Below are positions 55,991 through 64,000 of a stretch of DNA of 64,000 bases, in pieces. The notes beneath the pieces are model-generated. The model was not told the origin of the DNA, made no database searches, and saw only the letters and a list, made by a program, of their open reading frames with translations. This DNA is from Branchinecta lynchi (taxonomy: Eukaryota > Arthropoda > Branchiopoda > Anostraca > Branchinectidae): the NCBI GenBank assembly GCA_023053575.1, contig JAKZAP010000018.1, forward strand, positions 9,052,001 through 9,116,000, given 5' to 3'. Position 1 is the stretch's first letter. Each line of letters opens with the position of its first letter. Made by a program: the position numbers and the translations under genes.

Positions 55991-56590
55991 GTTTAGTTCT
56001 GGTTATGTTGTTGTTGTTATTTCTTTTTAGTTTTTGGTTCATTATTAGGTTAATTTGTTTGAAGTTCGTTTCGTACTGTTTTTTGTATGGTGTTATAGTA
56101 ATAACAAGAATTTATTTATGACACATCGTACACTTACAAAGAGAAAGACGGAGTACAAATACAAGAAGAGGAAAAAGTAATATAACGTAACATCATACCG
56201 CACGACCTTCTACACTGCTTCCTGGCCGACGATTGAAATTAAGTGTCTTTTTGTGTATGTTTATGTGTTTTATTTACTTTCTTCCTTTACTCCGCTTTCT
56301 GAAAACGGCGTGTTATAAATAAATTACTTACTTACTTACTTACATACAAAAAGCAACACGAAACCAACTTCTAACAAATTAACCTAATAATGAACCAAAA
56401 AAAATAAAAAGGAAGAACAACGACACAGAACCAGAACTAGAACAGAAAATCCTTTTAAGGGTGGTTGGAAGGATTTTCTGACGTCTTAAAAAAAGTTCTT
56501 TCCGTTCGTTTTTCCTCTTTTTTTATTTATACTACGTCTTTTTCTTTGTAACTATATGATGGGCCATAAATAAATAATTATTATTATTAT
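55991..56590. repeat. Inverted repeats enclosing a LINE 3' end
   Basis: 55991-56095 and 56343-56445 are inverse arms (e.g. TTTTTGGTTCATTATTAGGT against ACCTAATAATGAACCAAAAA). 56100-56165 and 56515-56585 are a second inverse pair ending in ATTATTATTAT. 56205-56340 is a near-identical copy of the LINE 3' end at 24650-24790, with a TTACTTACTTACTTAC tail. Confidence 0.75.
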
Positions 56591-57060
56591 ATCTGACCGG
56601 CAGAGAGTTTAAAAGTGACCGAGAAAAAAGAGCAAACGATTAAAATCAAAATTAAATTTGTGCTTTAATTTTAGTTCATTTTACAAAATCAGTACGCTAA
56701 ATCAGATAGTGCTAGATTTGAGTTTCATCATATTCTAGGGCGCCGAGCTTCAAAGCTTCGCGACGTCTAAAGTACTCTCTAGTGTAGCTAAAACGAACTA
56801 TTTAGTAAGTTAGAAATTAGGGAGCAGGGAGTTCTGAGTTGGCGTGCGAGCTTTGATAATTAGAATCCTAGAGCTTGACTAGATAGTTTTATTACTTGCT
56901 ACCAACCGGTATCGCTAACGTTAACAAAGAAATCAGCTCCGCGTTTGACTCAGTGCTTGATACAAGTGCAATTTCTTTTTATATACATAAAGATCATCCG
57001 TTAGATTGAAAACAGTTTAAAATATAACATAAATATAGTCGTACTACACTCTCAGAATTT
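56591..57060. other. Intron 5, nothing recognised
   Basis: No supported feature. Confidence 0.35.
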
Positions 57061-57373
57061 TCGTGACAAATAACACAAGGATGCGCGGTTTCAAGAGATA
57101 GCAGTTCGGATGTTGTCTGTTGTGTTTCAAAATGTTATGCATAATAAGCGTTAAAATCAAGAAGAGCCGAAAAACCGCCAAAAAGCATCTGCTGAGTTTT
57201 TCGACATCATGACGATAAAGAATAAAGTCATTAGATGCTTTGTTGGCTGTTTTTAGGCTCTTCCTGGTAAAGCTTGTTATGCATAATGTTTTCAAACACA
57301 ACAGAAAACATCACAAGTGTTATCTGTTACACATTGTCTGTTGAAACCGCGCATCCTTGTGTTATCTGTTATG
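57061..57373. mobile_element. ~313-bp fold-back/MITE
   Basis: Ends ATAACACAAGGATGCGCGGT (left) and ACCGCGCATCCTTGTGTTAT (right) are exact inverses. A second inner pair is GTTTCAAAATGTTATGCATA against TATGCATAACAAGC-type sequence read inversely. The interior repeats an AGCCGAAAAAC-like phrase. No protein. Confidence 0.82.
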
Positions 57374-57651
57374 AAACTTTTGACAATGAAATTTAGGCCT
57401 AGACGTGAGATAAAAAAGGTAATGTACTCACCGGATGCTCACACAAATACAACTGATTTCCCCATCACCTTTCTACCACCCGAATTCATGCATAAGGATC
57501 CTTGGTGATTCCTGGGAAAGTTACGGAGTTTGGGGTATTAAGGTTCACGTTACTCAGCGAGTAGGAATAAGTCTTGTAAGGATTCATCTCTCTAACCCAA
57601 CTACTTTCCAAGTCACAAAATAAAATCACCGGGCAATACAGGCCCGAAGTA

Positions 57652-57811
57652 CACTGTATGAAGTTTCTCTGAGTAAGGATTAAAGTTAACTGCAGTATTT
57701 GATACTGGGATTAATCTTATCTCTACCGAGATAAAATCAATCCGAATTAGAGATAAGATTGAGACAAGATTAATCTCAGTAGCAAATACTGCAAGATTTG
57801 TTTTTACAGTG
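57652..57811. mobile_element. 160-bp MITE (family N), copy 2
   Basis: Left end CACTGTATGAAGTTTCTCTG, right end TGTTTTTACAGTG. Flanked by TA at 57650-57651 and 57812-57813. Interior GATTAAAGTTAACTGCAGTA is shared with the copy at 45100-45269. Confidence 0.82.
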
Positions 57812-58344
57812 TAGCTCCCGAACGGGGGTGGGCGATCGCGGTCCCAAGAAAAGGCGGAAGTTCCCGTAAGACCAAATGGTTTATCTACTTTCAACTCGAT
57901 ATCTTTCCTAGTTGCTAAGTCATCAACTCCACGAATATCAGTCAAGGTTCAAAGTTATTTTTATTTATGAACTTAAATATATCCTCAAAACCGAAAACCG
58001 GTTACAAAGGTGTAGAATCCAGATGTCCTAAGGATATTCGGCTAAAGGCGGAATTCTCTGTCGAAGAAAACTCGCACACCTGTTGGCGGAGTTGGAAAAA
58101 TGAGATGACTCACGTAAACTCTTCTCCATTTTAGGATTTTGAAAATTTTGCCAAATACTTTAGCATTCATTGCGGACAGTGAGGTGTATGAATATGTGGC
58201 CAGTCATCCGAATGGGATGATAATGATGGAGAGATTTAATGGATGACACAAATTTGTACTGGAGAGCGGCTTTGATTTGAAGTCCGAACCTGTATTCTCA
58301 CGGGACAGAAGCCGGACTCCCCACCCGTTTTGTATGGTCTGTGA
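57812..58344. other. Intron 5, nothing recognised
   Basis: No supported feature. Confidence 0.35.
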
Positions 58345-59423
58345 AAAAAAGACCAAAGGTTTCGATGGGATCCCAAAAATTCAATATTTGATCCAGACAA
58401 TTGGGTCTTGTCTTCGCAAGATCCAGTCTTCGCCAATCTCCTTGAACATTTTTACTATTAAAATTCAGAAACAGATTAAGGCCAAATAGCTAATCATCTC
58501 AGAAAACCAAGTTCCGATATCGAGTCAGCATGTGTGTTTACTCCTATAAATCGTCTCTGTTTTGAACTACTTGTCCAGCGAAAAAAGAAAGCTCAAAACG
58601 AACTCAGCGTATCTTCTTTCCCCAATATTGAACATCTAATCAACTTCAAATAAAAATTTAACTTATAACAAATTTTCCGGATCCAGCTGGATTCCGGTCG
58701 AACTTTATGTCCGGGTAAAAAATGATTGTCATACACGGATTCAGCATCTCTTCGTACCCCTAAATCGGATATCTAATCAACTACAAATAAAACTTTGAAC
58801 TTTTATTATTTTTCCGGTTTCGGCGCGAAATACTTGTCAGGGTAGAAAATTGTTTTCACAGAAGTATTCAGCAGGTTTTCTTACCCCTAAATTGAACATC
58901 TAATCAACTCCAAATAAAACTTTTACTTTTAACAAACTTTCCAGTTTTGGCCGGATTCCGGGCGAACTACATATTCGGCAAGAAAATGGTTTTCACCGTC
59001 GAGTTCATCATATTTTCCTACCCCTAAATCGAACATCTAATCAACTTCAAATAAAACTTTTACTTTTAACAGACTTTCGGGTTTTTGCCGGATTCCGTGC
59101 GAACTACTTGTCCGATGACAAATTGGTTTTCACCATCGTTCAGCATGTCCTCTTACCCCATAATTGACTATTACATTATCTGTTTAAAAATATTTCATTA
59201 GCCCCTTAATTTAAACCCCCTCTCCCACCCCCAAATGTAGGGCTACAGAGCCCATCTACGAACTTGACCTTACACTTGACCCAAAGAATCCTCATACCAA
59301 GTTTCATCAAAATATCTCATTCCCTCGAGAGTTATAGTGCGCACGGACGGACAAACGGACAGACGGACAACTTTTGCGATGTCATAGGCATCCTTACACT
59401 TACGTTTTGTGATCCCAAAAACG
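58345..59423 (+). repeat. Family A dispersed element, copy 6
   Basis: Left GACCAAAGGTTTCGATGGGA, right ACGTTTTGTGATCCCAAAAA. It closely follows copy 5 in internal order, including the GCCGGATTCCGGGCGAACTA unit and AAGTTTCATCAAAATATCTC. Confidence 0.85.
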
Positions 59424-59659
59424 CTCTGCGTAGAAGGATGGGTTGGAACCCGGGGAGAGAGAATACGGTATTTTATTGTCAGTTCTGTTTACGGGAGGCA
59501 ATTCTGATCTGAATTTAGTGTTACGGATTTTTTTGTTTTTGTATGAGTAAAAAATAGTGAAAAACGGTGAACTGTAAAGAATCTGAGCCAGGGCAATGAT
59601 ACTGTAAAATTGAGCAAGATGCCCGGTTAAAACGGCTGGGCTGTAACTGGCCCGGCTTA

Positions 59660-60180
59660 TATGAATTATGAAAAAATATTCAGGATCAAGAAATCCAAGA
59701 CTGGCAAATAAGACTCCAAAAAGATATGTTTGGGTTTGAATATTACTTTAAGCTAGGACTTCATCGTACTACATTGAAAACTTGGTTCCAACTCCGATCT
59801 AACAGTCTGCTAATCCTCAGTAAAACAAACTTTTTAATAGGAGGAAAGCTGGCACGGGAGAGACTTACCTTTGCCCTCTTTGCAAGTTGCAGGAGGAGGA
59901 TTTGAACCACTTCCTCTTAGAGTGCCAAGCGCTTTCGCATTTCAGGGTAAAATTTGTGGGGGGGGGGGGTTGGTTGGTATCGCTTCCCGGTATCCTGAAA
60001 TCTGCGAACCCCGAATTCATTGTAGAAGTATGTAAGTATGTGGTTGAAGTATTTAGACTTGGAAAGAGTCTAGCCTTGTTTACGTAGCATAATAGTTCTA
60101 GAGGTGTAACAGTTTGATGGTGTAGTGAAACATGTTTTAATCTTGCATGGCCTGTTGGCTGAATAAACAAATGTCTACGT
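59660..60180 (+). pseudogene. LINE 3' fragment with CCHC knuckle
   Basis: A frame around 59880-60087 reads CPLCKLQEEDLNHFLLECQ, a C-x2-C-x8-H-x4-C zinc knuckle typical of LINE C-termini, then a short tail ending VFRLGKSLALF. The upstream frame (QDWQIRLQKDMFGFEYYF) is offset, so the coding part is frameshifted. A G run lies near 59957. It ends within about 40-100 bases of exon 60219. Confidence 0.7.
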
Positions 60181-60218
60181 TTATACGAGGAATAGACTGA
60201 TATTCTTTTCTTGTCTAG

Positions 60219-60345
60219 GTGCATGGATCTGGATGGCGATGGTTACATATCTATGTATGAGCTGGAACATTACTACGAAGAGCAGCTTCAAAAAATGGAG
60301 TCAATTGGAATTGAAAGCCTACCCTTCCGAGACTGTTTGTGTCAG
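60219..60345 (+). CDS. PPP2R3: PPP2R3 exon: EF-hand 2
   Basis: Encodes the last base of Arg311 and residues 312-353. It begins CMDLDGDGYISMYELEHYYE, whose EF-hand loop (residues 314-325) has Asp at 1, 3 and 5 and Glu at 12, a canonical Ca2+ site. It ends IESLPFRDCLCQ in phase 0. Acceptor TTTTCTTGTCTAG, donor GTATGA (a weaker donor than the others). A LINE 3' fragment lies immediately upstream, so this acceptor sits within roughly a hundred bases of transposon sequence. Confidence 0.96.
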
Positions 60346-61000
60346 GTATGAAATGAAATAGACCCAACCTTAAAGCACCTTGGACAGCAGAGAGCACACC
60401 GTATTTTGGACCAAGGATCGGTATAAGTTTTGAAGCAACCAAGTTAGAAACTGAAAGTTTCCTTGCGCTACGTGCTGGGCCTTCAGCTCATCCCTCGCAA
60501 TCTAAGCCCTCCCCCCCCCCCCCGTATTGTAGGGAAAGGGATAACTAGCAGATGAAGAAAACACCCCGAAAATCACGGTTTTCTATTTGTGTTGTAATGA
60601 ATGGTCAGCTTGGCTTCAAACCTTATATTACGGAAAGGGTGAGAGTAAACGTATCCCCCACAATGTTTAACTGTTTGATGCTTTATTTCGATTGTTTCCA
60701 GTTTATTTATTTTTGGTTGTTTCCAGCTTATTGCCTTATTATGCATAATTACCTGATTAGGATGTACCTGACAAAAAGGTAAGTTCGGCAATCCAATCCT
60801 GTGAAAGTTCGCTTTACAGTAAAGTATCCTTGTACTTTAAGAGTCCACAACGTAAACATTCTGCTACGTCAACAGAAAGCCAAAAGAGCGGCAGCTGGAA
60901 AAAAAAATGCAACCAGTCCGGGTTAAAAACGTTTCACCTTAATAGTTTCTGCCAAAAAGTGTTGAAGCTTACGATTCACAACTATTCCTTCAGCCCTATC
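60346..61000. other. Start of intron 6, nothing recognised
   Basis: A run of about 13 C at 60509-60522; otherwise unremarkable. Confidence 0.4.
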
Positions 61001-61004
61001 TGGC

Positions 61005-61085
61005 TTAAACGGATACTTCAACTGAGGTTTATTCCAGCGGTATTTCGGCCCTTCTTGGCAAGGGTCCTCTTCGGGCCCAAGCTAG
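61005..61085 (+). repeat. Family B fragment
   Basis: AACGGATACTTCAACTGAGG, ATTTCGGCCCTTCTTGGCAA, GGGTCCTCTTCGGGC. Confidence 0.6.
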
Positions 61086-61189
61086 AGAAAATTTATCTCG
61101 GGCTACATGTTCTTTTAAATAAGTGCGCAAACCCCAATTTTTAAATGATTCGAGGAGATGCCCGGATTTTTGTTTGTGTTTATCTTTGT

Positions 61190-61480
61190 ATGTTTTGGGT
61201 TTACCAAGAACTACCAGTAACCGTGAACTGCCAAGAACTGTGGTGTTAATACAATGATTACCACCGTCTTAACACCACTGTCAGAAGCAACTTGGTCGCG
61301 ACTTGATAAGAAAAGGATCAGGCAAGAAATAAGTCTTTTAATGTTTTGGATTGTCCAGGTTTCAAACTTATCTTTCTATATTCTGTGTTTAACCAAGGAC
61401 TGTTAATAACCGTGTTAACACCACTGTCAGAAGTAACTTGGCCGCGACTTGATAAGATAGGATCAGGCAAGAAATCAGTA
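61190..61480 (+). repeat. Direct repeat, two ~133-bp units
   Basis: TTAACACCACTGTCAGAAGC, AACTTGGTCGCGACTTGATA and GGATCAGGCAAGAAAT recur about 133 bases later with few changes. Confidence 0.8.
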
Positions 61481-61984
61481 CATTTCATTTTAATTTATCG
61501 TTCAGCAAAGCACAACTCTTACTAGAAATGATCTTTTCACGATGAAATGGGTCGGAAACATCGTTTTTCCAAAATACCTTTACTTGCCAAGTGAAATAAG
61601 GGATTTCCATGTTAGCGCTAGTCAAATCTATCCAACCCTACCGCTCTCCGACGCGGCTGTTGTACGCAATTTGAAAAGTGAATGCCCAATGGTTAAAGTG
61701 GGAAAATCAATTAAAGGAATAGAAGACAAAAGAAAAGATAGACCTGATGGCCTACAGCGTCTTCCAAAGTGAAAAGCAGCACTTTGAAGCGTCTAATGTC
61801 CTTATGTGTGAAAGAGTCATCGGCGGACCTTAAAACTTTCGGCGAACTTTATGTTGTGTGACTGGCAGAACTCGGCAAAGCCGAAAAAGCGCTAAAAAGT
61901 ATTAGATACAAAACGAAACAATGGCGAAAGATGAGTATTTCATGAGCTTCTTATTCCTTCAAGGAGCCAGGGATAAGATTTAAA

Positions 61985-62100
61985 TTCAAATTCAAATATT
62001 TTATTGACCTCCAAAATCGGAGAGTATAAAGTGAAGTAAATACATACAAATTGGCCCAACATGTAATACTACTAAAAAACAATCTGGCCAAAATATACTA
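61985..62100 (-). repeat. Retroposon 3' end remnant
   Basis: AAATTCAAATTCAAATATTT then TATTGACCTCC; looks like an inverted LINE 3' end. Confidence 0.4.
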
Positions 62101-62663
62101 AAAATACAAGAAAATAACATTATACACAAGCGTAAAACTATAGTAAAACTATATATAAAAGGCAGGATAAACAAGAGGGGTGCTTTAAATAAAACAACAT
62201 ACATAACGCTCCCAAGAAGGGCACAACCGTGTCCTGTGAGGGAGCGCACAACTTTCACTCATGTATAACAAATGATAGCGTTAAGCCGCTTTCGCACTGA
62301 CGCGTTGAGGCTTTCACACTTTACTCAACCTCTGTGTCGCGCTTGCGGTGACGCAACGCAGAGCTTACGCGGACAAAGAAAACCCAACGTTCTATTCTTG
62401 TGGTATTTTTCAGTGAAAAATGGAAGTTTCTAAAACAAACTGGAGAACACTTACTAACGATGAAGAAAAGTTCAGTAATGATGGAAAAAACGCGAATTCA
62501 GCGTAAGAAACCGAGAAAAGAAAACGTAAATACACATCCAGCGTGAAAGCTTGTTGTGCAGGCGGGAAAGATATGCTACGTAACTTGTAGACTACGCAAC
62601 GCAAGATAAACGCATCGTAGCGACGCGTCAATGTGAAAGTGGCTTTACACACGTTTCTCATCT

Positions 62664-63055
62664 TAAAGGACCTATCGCACTATTGACTCTTCAGCTTAAA
62701 GTATTTTCAAAATTTGAATACTTTAGAACTATACTGTGCATTCAACAGATAAGTTATTTGAAATAACGCACGGTTTTGGCAGTTTTGAGCCCTCTCCAAG
62801 ACCCGTTGACTTGTAGCGAAAACAGGGAAACAATTTACATTACCGGTTTTGCTGATGGAAAAACTTCTTTATACAACCGTTGACAGCGTGATACACATCG
62901 ACAGTAGCAAAAGACGGCAAGTGAGAAAATCAGCATGGTTTTCTTAGAGGGGTTAGAATGTACCGTACGAAATCGGTCTCCGGGTTTAGAAATATATGGA
63001 GGTGATTATGGAAGTAGGTCGCATTAGTATTATAGGTAAGATGGGTCTTTTAACA
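62664..63055 (+). mobile_element. Family J inverted-repeat element, copy 3
   Basis: Left TTAAAGGACCTATCGCACTA; right TAAGATGGGTCTTTTAA. Interior matches 21836-22209. Its right end abuts a ~17-base C run (63056-63072), 57 bases before exon 63130. Confidence 0.75.
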
Positions 63056-63129
63056 TCCCCCCCCCCCCCCCCGCACCTCAGGCTTTAATGTTTTGGAGTA
63101 TCTGGTTTTCAAACTATCTATATTCCTAG

Positions 63130-63303
63130 ATGCTGGACATGGTAAATCCGAAAGAAAAGGGTCTGATCTCTCTGAAGGACCTGAGAAACTGCAAGATGAC
63201 CCCCATCTTTTTCGATACATTCATCAACCTCGAGAAGTACCTGGACCATGAGCAGCGGGATCCTTTCTCCTCTCAAGCAGACTCCACAGAAGACGGCATT
63301 GAG
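63130..63303 (+). CDS. PPP2R3: PPP2R3 exon (last visible): MLDMVNPK / EKYLDHEQ block
   Basis: Encodes residues 354-411, starting MLDMVNPKEKGLISLKDL and passing through FFDTFINLEKYLDHEQRDPF, both hallmark B'' C-terminal segments. It ends ADSTEDGIE in phase 0 before donor GTAATA. Family members continue with a short acidic tail around a DWEKYAAEEYD-type segment; I do not find it before base 64000, so at least one more exon should lie downstream. The Met at the exon start is an internal residue, not a start codon. A run of about 17 C lies roughly 55 bases before the exon, just upstream of the acceptor tract. Confidence 0.96.
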
Positions 63304-63319
63304 GTAATATATATTATAT

Positions 63320-63890
63320 TTATTTATCACACATCGCTGGCCGAAGCCAAAAATGTCTATTTATATTATATTTATTATTAGGTTCTTGAGAGAGGTAGTG
63401 TGGTTCCTGATGGTATGCTTGTCCATTCTGTAAGGAGGAGGAAGAAAATTTGGACCATGTTCTCAGCAGATGCCCGAAGCTTTCTGATTTAATTTTTGTT
63501 TTTATTTAAATGGCGTCCTTTTGTCACTTCCTAAAATGTTGAGTAATGTTAAGCCCACCGTCATTACTCCAGTGGGTGTTTATACAGATAAATGTTTAGA
63601 ATTAAGAATAAGTATGAGCGTTTAAGTTACATTTTTGTTGTTATTTTGTGTATATGGCCCTTGGGCTTTTGAAATACAGTGATCTATCTGTATATTATAT
63701 TAGTTATGGCACATCGCTGACCGAAGCCAAAAATTTTCTATTTATATTGTATTTATTATTTTATTTACTATTTGATTATATTTATTGTATTACTAATGTT
63801 ACTAATATTTTAATTGTTTCTTATATTTATACTTTATAATATTTATGTATGTCACTATTATAGCCGAAGCCAAAAAGACGGAGTAGTAAA
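63320..63890 (+). pseudogene. LINE tail fragment and repeated 3' ends
   Basis: 63410-63480 reads CPFCKEEEENLDHVLSRCPK, the same C-x2-C-x8-H-x4-C knuckle as at 59880. ACATCGCTGGCCGAAGCCAA (63332), ACATCGCTGACCGAAGCCAA (63713) and GCCGAAGCCAAAAAGACGGA (63863) are repeated 3'-end phrases also seen, diverged, near 56122. Confidence 0.6.
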
Positions 63891-64000
63891 AAAAAAGTAA
63901 GCTGAGTAGACGTATATAACGAAATTGGTGTAAATAATAACGTCAAGAAAATACTAACTTCAGCGTAATAATAGTAATAATATAATAATATATTGCAAAA
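63891..64000. other. Window end, intron sequence
   Basis: AT-rich with an ATAATAATATAATAATATA tract. No final PPP2R3 exon seen. Confidence 0.5.

Larger units (their letters stand above)
4584..63303 (+). other. PPP2R3: Partial PPP2R3-type gene (PP2A B'' regulatory subunit), seven exons
   Basis: Span of the only recognisable host gene. Exons 4584-4687, 19023-19256, 28423-28612, 37774-38017, 52381-52540, 60219-60345 and 63130-63303 total 1233 bases and join without a stop into 411 codons. Every internal junction has AG/GT borders and the split codons close correctly: AG+A Arg, GG+G Gly, G+CC Ala, AG+G Arg. Introns are about 14.3, 9.2, 9.2, 14.4, 7.7 and 2.8 kb. Family knowledge: B'' subunits bind the PP2A A/C core and direct the phosphatase to substrates, with Ca2+ sensed by two EF-hands. 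The N-terminal exons, including the start codon, and the final exon are not in the window. Residue numbers in the exon entries count from the first codon of the 4584 exon. Confidence 0.93.

Noticed and set aside
63130..63381. Met at 63130 as a gene start
   Set aside because: It is an internal Met of PPP2R3 immediately after an AG acceptor; the preceding exon ends in matching phase 0.

Overview
The window is animal nuclear DNA: AT-rich, dominated by introns and transposons, with one recognisable host gene. It carries the 3' two thirds or so of a PPP2R3-type gene, the B'' regulatory subunit of protein phosphatase 2A (PR72/PR130/PR70/PR48 family), on the + strand. Seven exons (4584-4687, 19023-19256, 28423-28612, 37774-38017, 52381-52540, 60219-60345, 63130-63303) have matching AG/GT borders and compatible phases. 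They join into 411 continuous codons that follow the family order: the basic IPRFYFP linker, the helical core, EF-hand 1, a second conserved helix block, EF-hand 2 and the C-terminal MLDLV block. The 5' exons and the last exon lie outside the window. Introns run from 2.8 to 14.4 kb and coding bases are about 2% of the window. Long introns, EF-hand B'' architecture, LINE remnants and fold-back elements fit an invertebrate metazoan. I cannot name the phylum from this sequence alone.

Layout: 1-4583 is upstream intron with two copies of dispersed family A. Intron 1 (4688-19022) holds more family A, a TA-flanked MITE, an interrupted copy of it around a hAT-like element, a LINE 3' fragment and a 1.35 kb fold-back. 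Intron 2 (19257-28422) holds two family A copies, one interrupted by a LINE with a 434-codon reverse transcriptase frame, plus a CpG-rich 20-bp minisatellite. Intron 3 (28613-37773) holds a fold-back element, a hAT-type MITE, a ~118-bp tandem repeat and a family C array of ~281-bp units. Intron 4 (38018-52380) holds fold-backs, a 1.5 kb DNA-transposon-like element interrupted by a MITE, a duplicated ORF block, a hairpin cluster, and tandem duplications of the exon 5 splice acceptor. Intron 5 (52541-60218) holds a second hAT MITE copy, a second family C copy, two more MITEs, family A copy 6 and a LINE tail touching exon 6. Intron 6 and the end hold short tandem repeats, family J copy 3 and another LINE tail.

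Most other open frames are chance frames in repeats. I saw no tRNA, rRNA, CRISPR, bacterial or viral gene set, and nothing that amounts to a new multi-gene system. The best leads are the duplicated splice-acceptor/exon edge before exon 5, the shared architecture of families A and C, and several nested insertions whose target-site duplications can be read directly.
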